DNA from: Acidovorax sp.
GTDB lineage: Bacteria; Pseudomonadota; Gammaproteobacteria; Burkholderiales; Burkholderiaceae_C
Assembly (NCBI RefSeq): GCF_021287135.1
Contig: NZ_JAJTBB010000080.1
Span: 1 to 64,000, forward strand
Length of the DNA: 64,000 nt
Direction: 5' to 3'
Part shown: piece by piece, positions 36,565 to 44,940 of the stretch
Position numbering within the stretch: the stretch's first letter is position 1
How the letters are laid out: each line of letters begins with the position of its first letter
Notes under the pieces: generated by a model
What the model saw: the letters and a program-made list of their open reading frames with translations, nothing else
The model's database searches: none
What the model was told of the DNA's origin: nothing
Program-made: the position numbers and the translations under genes

Positions 36565-36810
36565 GTCGTCGGATGCGCCCGTCCGGGGCGCTGGGTATCG
36601 GCCTGTCGTGCAACCCGGAGGTTGTCGAGCCAGTCTCTCAGGCTGATGAGGTTCAGGATTGGGAGCCTGGAAGCATGGCTTCCGTCGTCCCCAGCAGAGT
36701 GCTGATGCGGCGGGCAACTGGAGTCCGCAGCGCCGGGTATTGTCGCATGCCCCGATAATTGCGGTTTGCTGGCGGAAATTCCGCGCTTCTTTTTCCTAGA
36801 AACGACACCA

Positions 36811-38472
36811 ATGGCCCAATACGTTTATTCGATGAACCGTGTCTCCAAGACCGTGCCGCCCAAGCGGCAGATCTTGAAGGACATCTCCCTGAGTTTCTTC
36901 CCCGGCGCCAAGATCGGCGTGCTGGGCCTGAACGGCTCGGGCAAGTCCACCTTGCTCAAGATCATGGCCGGGGTGGACAAGGAGATCGAGGGCGAAGCCA
37001 TCCCCATGCCGGGCATCAAGATCGGCTACCTGCCGCAGGAGCCGCAGCTCAACCCCGAGCACACCGTGCGCGAGAGCGTCGAGGAGGCCATGGGCGAGGT
37101 GTTCGCCGCCAAGGCCAAGCTCGAAGAGGTGTATGCGGCCTATGCCGAGCCCGACGCCGACTTTGACGCCCTGGCCGCCGAACAGGCGCGGCTGGAAGCC
37201 ATCATCGCCACCGCAGGCACCGACTCCGAGCACCAGCTGGAGATCGCCGCGGACGCGTTGCGCCTGCCCCCCTGGGATGCCAAGATCGGCGTGCTCTCCG
37301 GCGGTGAAAAGCGCCGCATCGCGCTGTGCCGCCTGCTGCTGTCCAAGCCCGACATGCTGCTGCTGGACGAGCCCACGAACCACTTGGACGCCGAGTCCGT
37401 GGATTGGCTGGAGCAGTTCCTGCACCGCTTTCCTGGCACCGTGGTGGCCATCACCCACGACCGCTACTTCCTGGACAACGCGGCCGAGTGGATTCTGGAA
37501 CTGGACCGCGGCCACGGCATTCCTTACAAGGGCAACTATTCCGAGTGGCTGCTGCAAAAGCAAAACCGCCTGGAGGCCGAGCAAAAGGGCGAGGAAGCCC
37601 GCGCCAAGGCCCTGAAGAAGGAACTGGAGTGGGTGCGCCAGAACGCCAAGGGCCGCCAGGCCAAGAGCAAGGCGCGTATCGCCCGCTTCGAGGAACTGAG
37701 CGACTACGAATACCAGCGCCGCAACGAGACGCAGGAAATCTTCATTCCTGTGGCCGAGCGCCTGGGCACCCAGGTCATCGAATTCAAGAACGTCACCAAG
37801 TCGTTTGGCGACCGTGTGCTGATCGACAACCTGACGTTCAACGTCCCTGCGGGCGCCATCGTGGGGATCATCGGCCCCAACGGCGCCGGCAAGTCCACGC
37901 TGTTCAAGCTGATTGCGGGCAAGGAGCAGCCCGACAGCGGCGAGGTGGTGATCGGCTCCACCGTGAAGATGGCCTTCGTGGACCAGCACCGCGATGCCTT
38001 GTCCGACGAGAAGACCGTGTGGGAAGACATCTCGGGCGGCCTGGACATGATCAACATCGGCAAGTTCACCATGGCCAGCCGGGCCTACGCAGGGCGCTTC
38101 AACTTCAACGGCGGCGACCAGCAAAAGAAGGTGGGCATGCTGTCGGGCGGTGAACGCGGCCGCCTGCACCTGGCCAAGACGCTGATCCAGGGCGGCAACG
38201 TGCTGCTGCTGGACGAGCCCTCCAACGACCTGGACGTGGAAACCCTGCGCGCCCTGGAAGACGCGCTGCTGGAATATGCGGGTACGGTGTTGGTTATCAG
38301 CCACGACCGCTGGTTCCTCGACCGGATCGCCACGCACATCCTGGCCGCCGAAGGTGATAGCCAATGGACGTTTTTTGACGGCAATTACCAGGAATACGAA
38401 GCCGACAAGAAAAAGCGTCTGGGCGAAGAGGGTGCCAAGCCCAAGCGCATGCGCTACAAAGCCCTCAAATAA
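36811..38472 (+). CDS. ettA: Energy-dependent translational throttle protein EttA (ABC-F)
   Basis: A 553-residue ABC-F protein that binds the ribosomal E site and gates the first peptide bond according to ATP level. It has two ATPase domains: Walker A LNGSGKST and PNGAGKST, signature LSGGEKRR and LSGGERGR, Walker B LLLDEPTNHLD and LLLDEPSNDLD. The linker KALKKELEWVRQNAKGRQAK is the P-site tRNA interaction motif. No transmembrane domain. It diverges from rhlE with a 246-bp gap. Confidence 0.96.
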   Translation: MAQYVYSMNRVSKTVPPKRQILKDISLSFFPGAKIGVLGLNGSGKSTLLKIMAGVDKEIEGEAIPMPGIKIGYLPQEPQLNPEHTVRESVEEAMGEVFAAKAKLEEVYAAYAEPDADFDALAAEQARLEAIIATAGTDSEHQLEIAADALRLPPWDAKIGVLSGGEKRRIALCRLLLSKPDMLLLDEPTNHLDAESVDWLEQFLHRFPGTVVAITHDRYFLDNAAEWILELDRGHGIPYKGNYSEWLLQKQNRLEAEQKGEEARAKALKKELEWVRQNAKGRQAKSKARIARFEELSDYEYQRRNETQEIFIPVAERLGTQVIEFKNVTKSFGDRVLIDNLTFNVPAGAIVGIIGPNGAGKSTLFKLIAGKEQPDSGEVVIGSTVKMAFVDQHRDALSDEKTVWEDISGGLDMINIGKFTMASRAYAGRFNFNGGDQQKKVGMLSGGERGRLHLAKTLIQGGNVLLLDEPSNDLDVETLRALEDALLEYAGTVLVISHDRWFLDRIATHILAAEGDSQWTFFDGNYQEYEADKKKRLGEEGAKPKRMRYKALK

Positions 38473-38532
38473 GGCGCCGAGTCCGGTACGATTGCAACCG
38501 GAAGTAATTCGCTCGACCGCCTCCTCCCCACC

Positions 38533-40995
38533 ATGCCTTCGCCCGCGTCCCGTTCGCGAACAGTTTTTCGCGCCTGCGTCGTCAATGCGGTGCGTGGCGG
38601 CGAAGCGCTGATGCAGGAGCTCGTCAAGGTCACGCAGTCGGCCTTGACGGAGGAGGAGGCGGCCGTGCGCAACATCCAGCAGCGCAATCTGGTCAGTGAT
38701 GGCCTGCGCCTGCTGAACCAGCACGAGGCCGCGCTGGTCAAGGGTTATTCCATGGCCCTGCTGGAGATCTTTGCCGAAGGTCCGTCGGCCGCCCGGGGGC
38801 GCACAGCCGCCGAAGAAACCGGCATGGACTTTGGCGAGCTCTCGCTCATGGACGACAACGAGATGCAGGCCCAGGTGGAGCTGTCCAAGGCCCAGCAGTC
38901 GGCACTCCATGCCACCGATGCCGTCCTGGCGGAACTCAACACCCTGGTCAGCTCCGCCCAGGGGCTGCGCAGCGTGCAGCCCGAGCGCAATCCCCTGCGG
39001 CCGGAGAGCTATATCCGGGCGCTCCAGCGGGTGGTGGCCGACACTGGCGTGCCGGCCGAGGTGCGCCAGCTGTGGATGCAGCACATGCGCGACCTGCTGG
39101 GCAAACTGCTGGTGGCTGAATACAAGAAGGCGGCGGACAGCCTGCGCGAACACGGGGTGCAGCCGGTCGGTTACGCCGTGCTGGGAACGCCTTCCGGAAA
39201 CTCCGGGCGCGGCACGGGGGGCTACGGCGGGGGCGCGCCGCACACGGGCATGGGCACGGGTTACGGCGGTGCATATTCCGGCTACGGACATTCGATGAGC
39301 GCCCCGATGGGGAGCGACTATGGCCCTGCGGGCTACGGCCGCCCCACCGGCCCCGCCACGGGGTGGAGTGGAGAGTCCCTGCAGCCCGGCATTGCACCCG
39401 ATGCGGAAGAAGCGCTGCTGACGGTAGGCATCCTGCGCCAGATGCTGGCGGGCGGGGATCCTTTTGACCCCCGGCCTTATGGCGCCATGCCGTCGCAGCC
39501 CGTGGCGCTGCAGCCGGGCGCTGCGGCGGTCGTTGGCGCCGTGCCGGCGGCGGTGCCTGCGGGTGGTTACTTCCCCGCCGGTGCGGCCGCGGAGGCGCTG
39601 GAAGACATGGCGCAGCTGGAGCGCCTGGTGGGGCGTCTTGCGGGCAGCGTGTCCGCCACGGCCTCGCTGCAGGCGCCGCTGTCGAGCTGGCGCGGCCCGG
39701 GCGTGACGCCCGTGGTGTACGCCGCCATGCCCATGGAGGCGGCGGCGCAGTCGACGGCGATGGCCGTCGAGGTGGTCGGCCGCATGATGGACAACATTGC
39801 CCAGGACGCCCGCCTGCTGCCGCCGGTGCAGCAGGCCCTCCGGCGCCTGGAGCCGCCGCTCAAGCAGCTGGTGGTGAACGACGGGCGGTTCTTCACCGAC
39901 GCCAACCACCCGGCGCGCCGGCTGCTGGACGAGCTGACCCAGCGTGCGCTGGTCTTCACCGCAGAGTCCGCGCCAGGGTTCGGCAGCTTCATGCGGCTGG
40001 TGCAGGGCGCCGTCGAGCACCTGACCACCCACGAGATCAAGGACGCTGCGCCCTTCAACATGGTCCTCAAGGCCCTGATGGCCGCCTGGGAAACCCAGGA
40101 GCAGAAGATCAAGGCCCACCAGCAGGCGCAGCAGCAGGCCGCACTGCAGGCGGAGCAGCGGCTGATGCTGGCAGAGAAGACCGCGGCAGACATCCGGCGG
40201 CTGCCGGACGTGGAGAACGTGCCTGCCGACGTGCTGGATTTCGCGGCCGGTCCGTGGTCCGACGTGATCGCCCTGGCGCAGGTGCTCAAGGGCGGCGACG
40301 GCCAGAACGAGGATCCGGGCGGCTATCTGGCGCTGGTGCCTGTGCTGCTGTGGAGCGCACAGCCTGAACTCACGCGGCAGGAACCGGACCGCCTGAACGA
40401 AGCCATTCCCGGCCTGCTGGCCAAGTTGCGCAAGGGGCTCAAGACGATTGACTACCCCCCGGTGCAGACCAGCGCCTTCCTGCAGCGGCTGGTGGGCTTG
40501 CACCAGGCGGCCTTCGAGAAGCCGGCCCCCGCGGCAGCGCCGAAGCCCGAGCCCGAGTACGAGCCCGAATCCGTGGTGGAGGCTGAAGCCGCGTCCACAC
40601 CGGCTGCGGAGCCTGATGTGCCCGCTGCCTCGTCGGAATTGGTGCCCGTGGATGCAGGCCCGTCGGTGGCCGGGTCGGTGGAAGAGGTTCCCGACCCGTT
40701 CGCGGATTTCGTCATTGGTGCGTGGGTGGAACTCGTCACCAATGGCCGGGTGGTGCGCACGCAGCTGACCTGGGCCAGCCCGCACGGCACGCTGTTCCTC
40801 TTCACCGCCGCCGATGCGAGCACGCAGTCCATGACCCGGCGCATGCGCGACAAGCTCGCGGCAGAAGGCTCCCTGCGCGTGGTGCCACCCGAAACCCTGG
40901 CCGCTGGCGCCGGGAGTGCGTCGGCAGCGGACCCGTCGCGCAGGTCGTCCTCCCGGAAACCCGCGTCCACCGCCCGGTCCTCCAAGGCCCGCTGA
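38533..40995 (+). CDS. DUF1631-family protein
   Basis: An 820-residue protein of the uncharacterised DUF1631 family found in beta- and gammaproteobacteria. Residues about 20-200 and 330-620 are helical and contain family-like segments such as NIQQRNLVSDGLRLLNQHE and LLDELTQRALVF. They are separated by a Gly/Tyr-rich linker ([20 protein letters not shown]). After a Pro/Glu-rich spacer at about 660-720 comes a PilZ-like barrel: DFVIGAWVELVTNGRVVRTQ and WASPHGTLFLFTAADASTQS. Such a C-terminal domain suggests cyclic-di-GMP sensing, although the RxxxR signature was not clear. Confidence 0.82.
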   Translation: MPSPASRSRTVFRACVVNAVRGGEALMQELVKVTQSALTEEEAAVRNIQQRNLVSDGLRLLNQHEAALVKGYSMALLEIFAEGPSAARGRTAAEETGMDFGELSLMDDNEMQAQVELSKAQQSALHATDAVLAELNTLVSSAQGLRSVQPERNPLRPESYIRALQRVVADTGVPAEVRQLWMQHMRDLLGKLLVAEYKKAADSLREHGVQPVGYAVLGTPSGNSGRGTGGYGGGAPHTGMGTGYGGAYSGYGHSMSAPMGSDYGPAGYGRPTGPATGWSGESLQPGIAPDAEEALLTVGILRQMLAGGDPFDPRPYGAMPSQPVALQPGAAAVVGAVPAAVPAGGYFPAGAAAEALEDMAQLERLVGRLAGSVSATASLQAPLSSWRGPGVTPVVYAAMPMEAAAQSTAMAVEVVGRMMDNIAQDARLLPPVQQALRRLEPPLKQLVVNDGRFFTDANHPARRLLDELTQRALVFTAESAPGFGSFMRLVQGAVEHLTTHEIKDAAPFNMVLKALMAAWETQEQKIKAHQQAQQQAALQAEQRLMLAEKTAADIRRLPDVENVPADVLDFAAGPWSDVIALAQVLKGGDGQNEDPGGYLALVPVLLWSAQPELTRQEPDRLNEAIPGLLAKLRKGLKTIDYPPVQTSAFLQRLVGLHQAAFEKPAPAAAPKPEPEYEPESVVEAEAASTPAAEPDVPAASSELVPVDAGPSVAGSVEEVPDPFADFVIGAWVELVTNGRVVRTQLTWASPHGTLFLFTAADASTQSMTRRMRDKLAAEGSLRVVPPETLAAGAGSASAADPSRRSSSRKPASTARSSKAR

Positions 40996-41049
40996 GCGGC
41001 TGGCGCCGCCGCCGGGCACCGGGGCCCCGGCAGGACTTGGCCCGGGCTG

Positions 41050-42372
41050 TCAGGCGCGCAGCAGCTTCTTGCGCACCAGGTGGATGTGGTTGCGCAGCGC
41101 GTAGAGCTCGTCCGCGTAGGACAGGGGCACGCTCACCTTTTCCACCTGGGCTTCCAGCGCGTTGAGCGCCTGGACCGTTGCGTCCGTGTCGGCCTTGCCG
41201 GCTTCCACCGCGTTCTCGATCTCGCGCAGGCGCCCGTACCAGCGGAAGACCCGCGAGCGCACGCGGAACTGGTACAGCGGCGGGACCACGCGCGACAACG
41301 GCAGCATGACCGCCAGCAAGATGCCCAGCACCAGCCACATGCGTTCGATCAGGTTGGCCAGCCAGAACGGCAGGTAGCGCTGCAGCATGGGCACCGGCTC
41401 GTTCATGGCGCGGTCGCCTTCCTTGGCGATGGGCAGTTCGCTGTTGCGCGAGTTGGGAAACTCCCGGGCGCGGTTGAACCAGCCTGCGCCGCCGTGCATC
41501 TTTTGCGCGTTCTGCGCAAACAGCGTGAGCAAGGCGGGGTGGGTGCCGTCGCGGGCCAGCAGGGACGTGGTCGATGCCACCAGGCGCACATCGCGCTGGG
41601 GCACGTTGCTGGCCAGGTCCACCACGCCGCGCGGCAGCGTCACCGGGCTCAGGAAGGGGAAGCGCCGCGCATAGGCTTCGTGCTGGGCAAAGTCCAGCAG
41701 CTGAACACCGGGCGTCTGCAGCAGCATCTGCACCATTAGTGATTCGGGGGCCGAGGCGAACACCAGCGCGTCCAGCCGGCCCGCCAGGAACTCCACGGTG
41801 GCGGGTGTCTGCTCCAGGCGGGTCATCTTGACGGCGCCCGGCGGCACCTTGTTGGCGTCCAGCAGGCGTTCCATGAGCTTGGGCACGCCGCTGCCGCCCG
41901 AGCCCACGTTGACCCGCCAGCCGCGCAGCTGGCGCAGGCTGTCGATGTGCGGGGCCCTGGCCAGGCGCTGGGCGGTTTCCGTGCGGTAGAACAGCCACAC
42001 GGGCTCGACAAACAGGCTGCCCAGGGACACGAGCGTGTCCGCGTCGTCGGGTTGCAGCTCGGCCGTGCCGCCCTGGACAAAGGCGACATCGGCCTGGCCG
42101 TCGCGCAGCAGTTGCAGGTTGTGGGACGAGCCTTCACTGGGCAGCAGCCGCACCTGGATGCCGTCCACGGCCAGGGCGCTCTGGTAGCGCTTGCCGAATT
42201 CCTCGTAGGCGCTTTGCGCGGGGCCCGTGGCCAGCGTGACGGTGGCGGGCGGCGTCGGGTTCAGCCACCAATAGGCGAGCAGCAGCAGGCCCACGGCCAG
42301 AAAGGCAAGGGGGCCGGCCGACACGATCAGGTCGCGCAGGGTGAGCAGGGTGTTGCGAAAAGCCTGGGGCAT
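41050..42372 (-). CDS. TAXI-family TRAP-type solute-binding protein, membrane anchored
   Basis: A 440-residue protein with an N-terminal membrane segment (LIVSAGPLAFLAVGLLLLAY), not a cleaved signal. The TAXI ligand-binding domain spans about 40-300 (VTLATGPAQSAYEEFGKRYQ, LRGWRVNVGSGGSG). A second transmembrane segment (MWLVLGILLAVMLPLSRVV) lies near residue 350, and a 75-residue cytoplasmic coiled tail follows. The layout, a periplasmic sensor between two membrane segments, suggests signalling or scaffolding rather than plain transport. No TRAP permease gene is nearby. Confidence 0.88.
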   Translation of the reverse strand: MPQAFRNTLLTLRDLIVSAGPLAFLAVGLLLLAYWWLNPTPPATVTLATGPAQSAYEEFGKRYQSALAVDGIQVRLLPSEGSSHNLQLLRDGQADVAFVQGGTAELQPDDADTLVSLGSLFVEPVWLFYRTETAQRLARAPHIDSLRQLRGWRVNVGSGGSGVPKLMERLLDANKVPPGAVKMTRLEQTPATVEFLAGRLDALVFASAPESLMVQMLLQTPGVQLLDFAQHEAYARRFPFLSPVTLPRGVVDLASNVPQRDVRLVASTTSLLARDGTHPALLTLFAQNAQKMHGGAGWFNRAREFPNSRNSELPIAKEGDRAMNEPVPMLQRYLPFWLANLIERMWLVLGILLAVMLPLSRVVPPLYQFRVRSRVFRWYGRLREIENAVEAGKADTDATVQALNALEAQVEKVSVPLSYADELYALRNHIHLVRKKLLRA

Positions 42373-42452
42373 GGGAGGATGGTATCTGTCACGGAAGAGG
42401 CCCCGGCGCCATCAGGCACGCCGGGGTGCGGGGGGCGCCCGCGGAGGCCGGG

Positions 42453-43502
42453 TCAGCCCGCGGAGGCCGGGTAGCCCGCGCGGGCGGTGCCGCCCTGGAG
42501 ATCCTGCGCGCCCGGCAGGTACAGGCCCTCTGCCGTGGTGAGGCCGCGTGCGGCCAGCGCAGCGCGGGCCGTGGCGCGGGCCACGGCCTCGGCGGCCATG
42601 GTGGCCAGCACCATCATGCCGGGGTTGTGGCCGGCCCGGCCGGTGCCCAGGCTGAAGAGGGTGTCGCCGTCGGACTGGGTGTGCACCGGGTTGATGCTGC
42701 GCGCCAGCCCGTCGTGCGCCGCGATGGCCAGGCGGTGGGCCTGTGCCTTGGTGATGGCGGCGTCCGTCGCCACCACGCCGATGGTGGTGTTGGTTCCGGC
42801 GAGCAGGGGCTGGGGCGCGTCGCCGCGCAGCAGGGCGCGGCGGGTATCGCGCAGGTGCAGGCCGTCGTCCGTGCGGGCGCCGGCAATCACCTGGGCGGTG
42901 TCGGGGTCGATGACGTCGCCCAGGGCATTGCAGGCAATCAGCGCGCCCACGGTGACGCCGGCCACCGTGACGGAGGCGGTGCCGATGCCGCCCTTCATCG
43001 CGCGCTGGATGCCGAAGATCTTGCCCAGCGCGGCTCCCGTGCCCGCACCCACGTTGCCCTCGGCCGGGTCGGCGGTGGAGGCGGCCTGGCAGGCCGCGTA
43101 GCCGGCGGCCGCGTCGGGGCGGATGCGCATGTCTCCCACCAGCAGGTCGAACAGGACGGCCGCCGGCACGATGGGCAGGCGGCCCACGGCCACGTCGAAT
43201 CCGACGCCCCGCTCCTCCAGCCAGCGCACCGCGCCGGTGGCCGCGTCCAGGCCCCAGGCGCTGCCGCCAGCCAGCATCACGGCGTGCACCTGCTCCACCA
43301 GGTTGGAGGGGTGCAGCAGGTCGGTCTCGCGGGTGCCGGGCGCAGCGCCGCGCACGTCCACGCCGGCCACAGCCCCGTCGCGGGCCAGGACCACGGTACA
43401 GCCGGTGGGCCGGCGCGTGTCGGTGAAGTGGCCCACTTCAATGCCGGCCACGCGGGTGATGCTGCCGGCGTCGGCGGCAGGGGAGGAATGGGGGACGTTC
43501 AT
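42453..43502 (-). CDS. P1-family (DmpA/S58-type) peptidase
   Basis: A 349-residue N-terminal-nucleophile hydrolase. The fold is recognised from TRVAGIEVGHFTDTRRPTGC, HPSNLVEQVHAVMLAGGSAW, GNVGAGTGAALGKIFG and TTIGVVATDAAITKAQAHRL. The last of these probably holds the self-cleavage site and nucleophile (Thr in GTNTTIGV). Members release N-terminal or beta-amino acids. No signal peptide. It is separated from both neighbours and appears to be a single-gene unit. Confidence 0.9.
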   Translation of the reverse strand: MNVPHSSPAADAGSITRVAGIEVGHFTDTRRPTGCTVVLARDGAVAGVDVRGAAPGTRETDLLHPSNLVEQVHAVMLAGGSAWGLDAATGAVRWLEERGVGFDVAVGRLPIVPAAVLFDLLVGDMRIRPDAAAGYAACQAASTADPAEGNVGAGTGAALGKIFGIQRAMKGGIGTASVTVAGVTVGALIACNALGDVIDPDTAQVIAGARTDDGLHLRDTRRALLRGDAPQPLLAGTNTTIGVVATDAAITKAQAHRLAIAAHDGLARSINPVHTQSDGDTLFSLGTGRAGHNPGMMVLATMAAEAVARATARAALAARGLTTAEGLYLPGAQDLQGGTARAGYPASAG

Positions 43503-43535
43503 GGCCGCCCATTATCGGCGGCGGCCCGGGGCGCT

Positions 43536-43892
43536 TCAGGGCGCTTTCTCGATCCGGGTCACGTAGTACCCGCCCTGGATCTGCTCGGCCCGAAAGCGCA
43601 CCCGGTCGCCCACGTTGAGCGCTGCCAGCAGCGCGGCGTCCTGCACGCGGAACACCATGGTCATGGGAGGCATGTTCAGGTTCTTCAGCTCGCCATGGCG
43701 CAGGGTCAGCTTGAGGGCCTTGGCGTCAAGGCGGGTGATCTCGCCCTCGCTCAGCTCGGACGCGGCCTCGCCCGGAGCGGTGGTGTGGTGGTCGGCATGG
43801 GTGTCGGCGGCCGTGGCCGGGGCCTGGGCAAAGGCGGGGAGTGCGCCGGCAAGCAGGCAGGCGCTAACGAGGGGGTGCAAGGGATTTTTCAT
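43536..43892 (-). CDS. CusF-like periplasmic copper-binding protein
   Basis: A 118-residue protein with a Sec signal peptide (about 1-22, ending ALPAFAQ). It contains the CusF/CusB-E core: EGEITRLDAKALKLTLRHGE and LNMPPMTMVFRVQDAALL, with the Met-x-Met copper site MPPMTM. Members shuttle Cu(I) in the periplasm. It starts within the stop of the DUF411 gene and is the last gene of the copper operon. No RND pump (CusBA) is present to receive the metal. Confidence 0.9.
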   Translation of the reverse strand: MKNPLHPLVSACLLAGALPAFAQAPATAADTHADHHTTAPGEAASELSEGEITRLDAKALKLTLRHGELKNLNMPPMTMVFRVQDAALLAALNVGDRVRFRAEQIQGGYYVTRIEKAP

Positions 43893-44407
43893 GCGGAGGC
43901 CTTGGTGTGGTTGTAGCGCTTGAACACGCGGGTGCTGCCGTCGTGCGCGACCAGCAGCACGTCGTACGGATCGCGGCGGCCGCCGTACACGGGGCCGTCC
44001 ATCCCGGGGGAACCCACCGGCATGCCGGGCACGGCCAGGCCCAGGGCCTTGGGCTTTTGCTGCAGCAAGGCGCGCACGTCGCTGGCGGGAACGTGGCCTT
44101 CCACCACGTAGCCGCCCACCAGCGCGGTGTGGCAGGACCCGAGCTTCTGGGGCAGGCCCAGGCGGGCCCGCACGGCGTTGTTGCCTGTGGCATGAACGGT
44201 CACCTGGAAGCCGTGGGCCTCCATGTGGTCCACCCAGTCCTTGCAGCAGCCGCAGCTGGGGTCTTTCCAGACCTCCACCGGCACGGCACTGGGCGTGGCG
44301 GCCGGGGACCAGCGCGGGGCCAGGGCGGCGGCCAGGCCGGCGCCCAGCAGGGGCAGGGTGGTGGCCAGCCATTGGCGGCGGCGCAGGGGGGCGGGGGTTG
44401 CAGTCAT
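43889..44407 (-). CDS. DUF411 metal-binding periplasmic protein
   Basis: A 172-residue protein with an N-terminal Tat-like or Sec signal (RRRQWLATTLPLLGAGLAAA). The DUF411 domain has KDPSCGCCKDWVDHMEAHGF, whose Cys-Gly-Cys-Cys cluster probably binds copper, and GSCHTALVGGYVVEGHVPAS. Such proteins occur in copper-resistance operons, as here. It lies between the cupredoxin and CusF-like genes. Confidence 0.9.
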   Translation of the reverse strand: MTATPAPLRRRQWLATTLPLLGAGLAAALAPRWSPAATPSAVPVEVWKDPSCGCCKDWVDHMEAHGFQVTVHATGNNAVRARLGLPQKLGSCHTALVGGYVVEGHVPASDVRALLQQKPKALGLAVPGMPVGSPGMDGPVYGGRRDPYDVLLVAHDGSTRVFKRYNHTKASA

Positions 44408-44429
44408 GGTGTTGCTCCTGAAAAAGGGA

Positions 44430-44927
44430 TCACGGCTTGCGGGGGTGCACCGTGAGGGTGCCGGTCATGCCCGCCTGGTAATGGCCGGCCACCAGGCACG
44501 CAAAGGCGAAGGTGCCCGGGCGGTTGAACTGCCACACGATCTCGCCGCGCTGGCCGGGCGGGACGTGGGCCATGTCGGGTTCGTCGTGCTCCATGCCGGG
44601 GTGCTTTTGCATCATTTCGGCGTGCTGTTCCAGCGCATCCGGGGTGCCGATGACGATCTCGTGCAGCACCTGGCCCCGGTTCTCTGCCCGCAGGCGCACG
44701 GTTTCGCCTTCGCGCACTTCGATGTGGCGGGGGGCAAAGCGCATGTCGTCGGTCATGCGGACGGTGATGGTGCGGGTTGCAGCGGGGGCGTCGCCAGCGA
44801 TGCCCCACGCCTTTTGCTCCTTCACCACCGCGGCACGGTGGCCGGCGTGCGGCGAATTTTCATGGCCAAAACTGCCTCCAGCGCTTATCAATAAAGCGCA
44901 AGCAGCTATCAATTTGATAGTTTTCAA
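44430..44927 (-). CDS. Cupredoxin (plastocyanin/azurin-like), signal peptide from a repeat
   Basis: A 165-residue periplasmic type-1 copper protein. The cupredoxin fold spans about 55-165: VLHEIVIG, then the copper loop C-x(3)-H-x(3)-M in FACLVAGHYQAGMTG. A Met/His-rich loop (HAEMMQKHPGMEHDEPDMAH) may hold more copper. I placed the start at the TTG (minus strand, 44925-44927), because AAGGAGAGG lies just upstream and the product then begins with a good signal peptide, KTIKLIAACALLISAGGSFG. That peptide is encoded by a copy of the dispersed hairpin repeat. The longer frame would run into the multicopper oxidase gene. Confidence 0.85.
   Translation of the reverse strand: MKTIKLIAACALLISAGGSFGHENSPHAGHRAAVVKEQKAWGIAGDAPAATRTITVRMTDDMRFAPRHIEVREGETVRLRAENRGQVLHEIVIGTPDALEQHAEMMQKHPGMEHDEPDMAHVPPGQRGEIVWQFNRPGTFAFACLVAGHYQAGMTGTLTVHPRKP
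44863..44924 (-). repeat. Dispersed hairpin repeat, copy 8, encoding a signal peptide
   Basis: Best copy on the minus strand: ACTATCAAATTGATAGCTGC, TTGCGCTTTATTGATAAGCG, CTGGAGGCAGTTTTGGCC. GCGCTT(TATTGA)TAAGCGC forms the hairpin. It codes for residues 3-21 of the cupredoxin. Confidence 0.75.
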
Positions 44928-44940
44928 GAACCTCTCCTTG

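Noticed and set aside
36796-41019. A 1407-codon open frame on the minus strand across ettA and the DUF1631 gene
   Set aside because: It is antisense to two well-supported genes. Its composition (Gly, His, Arg, Leu, Gln) is what GC-rich codons give in the opposite frame, and no known domain is visible.
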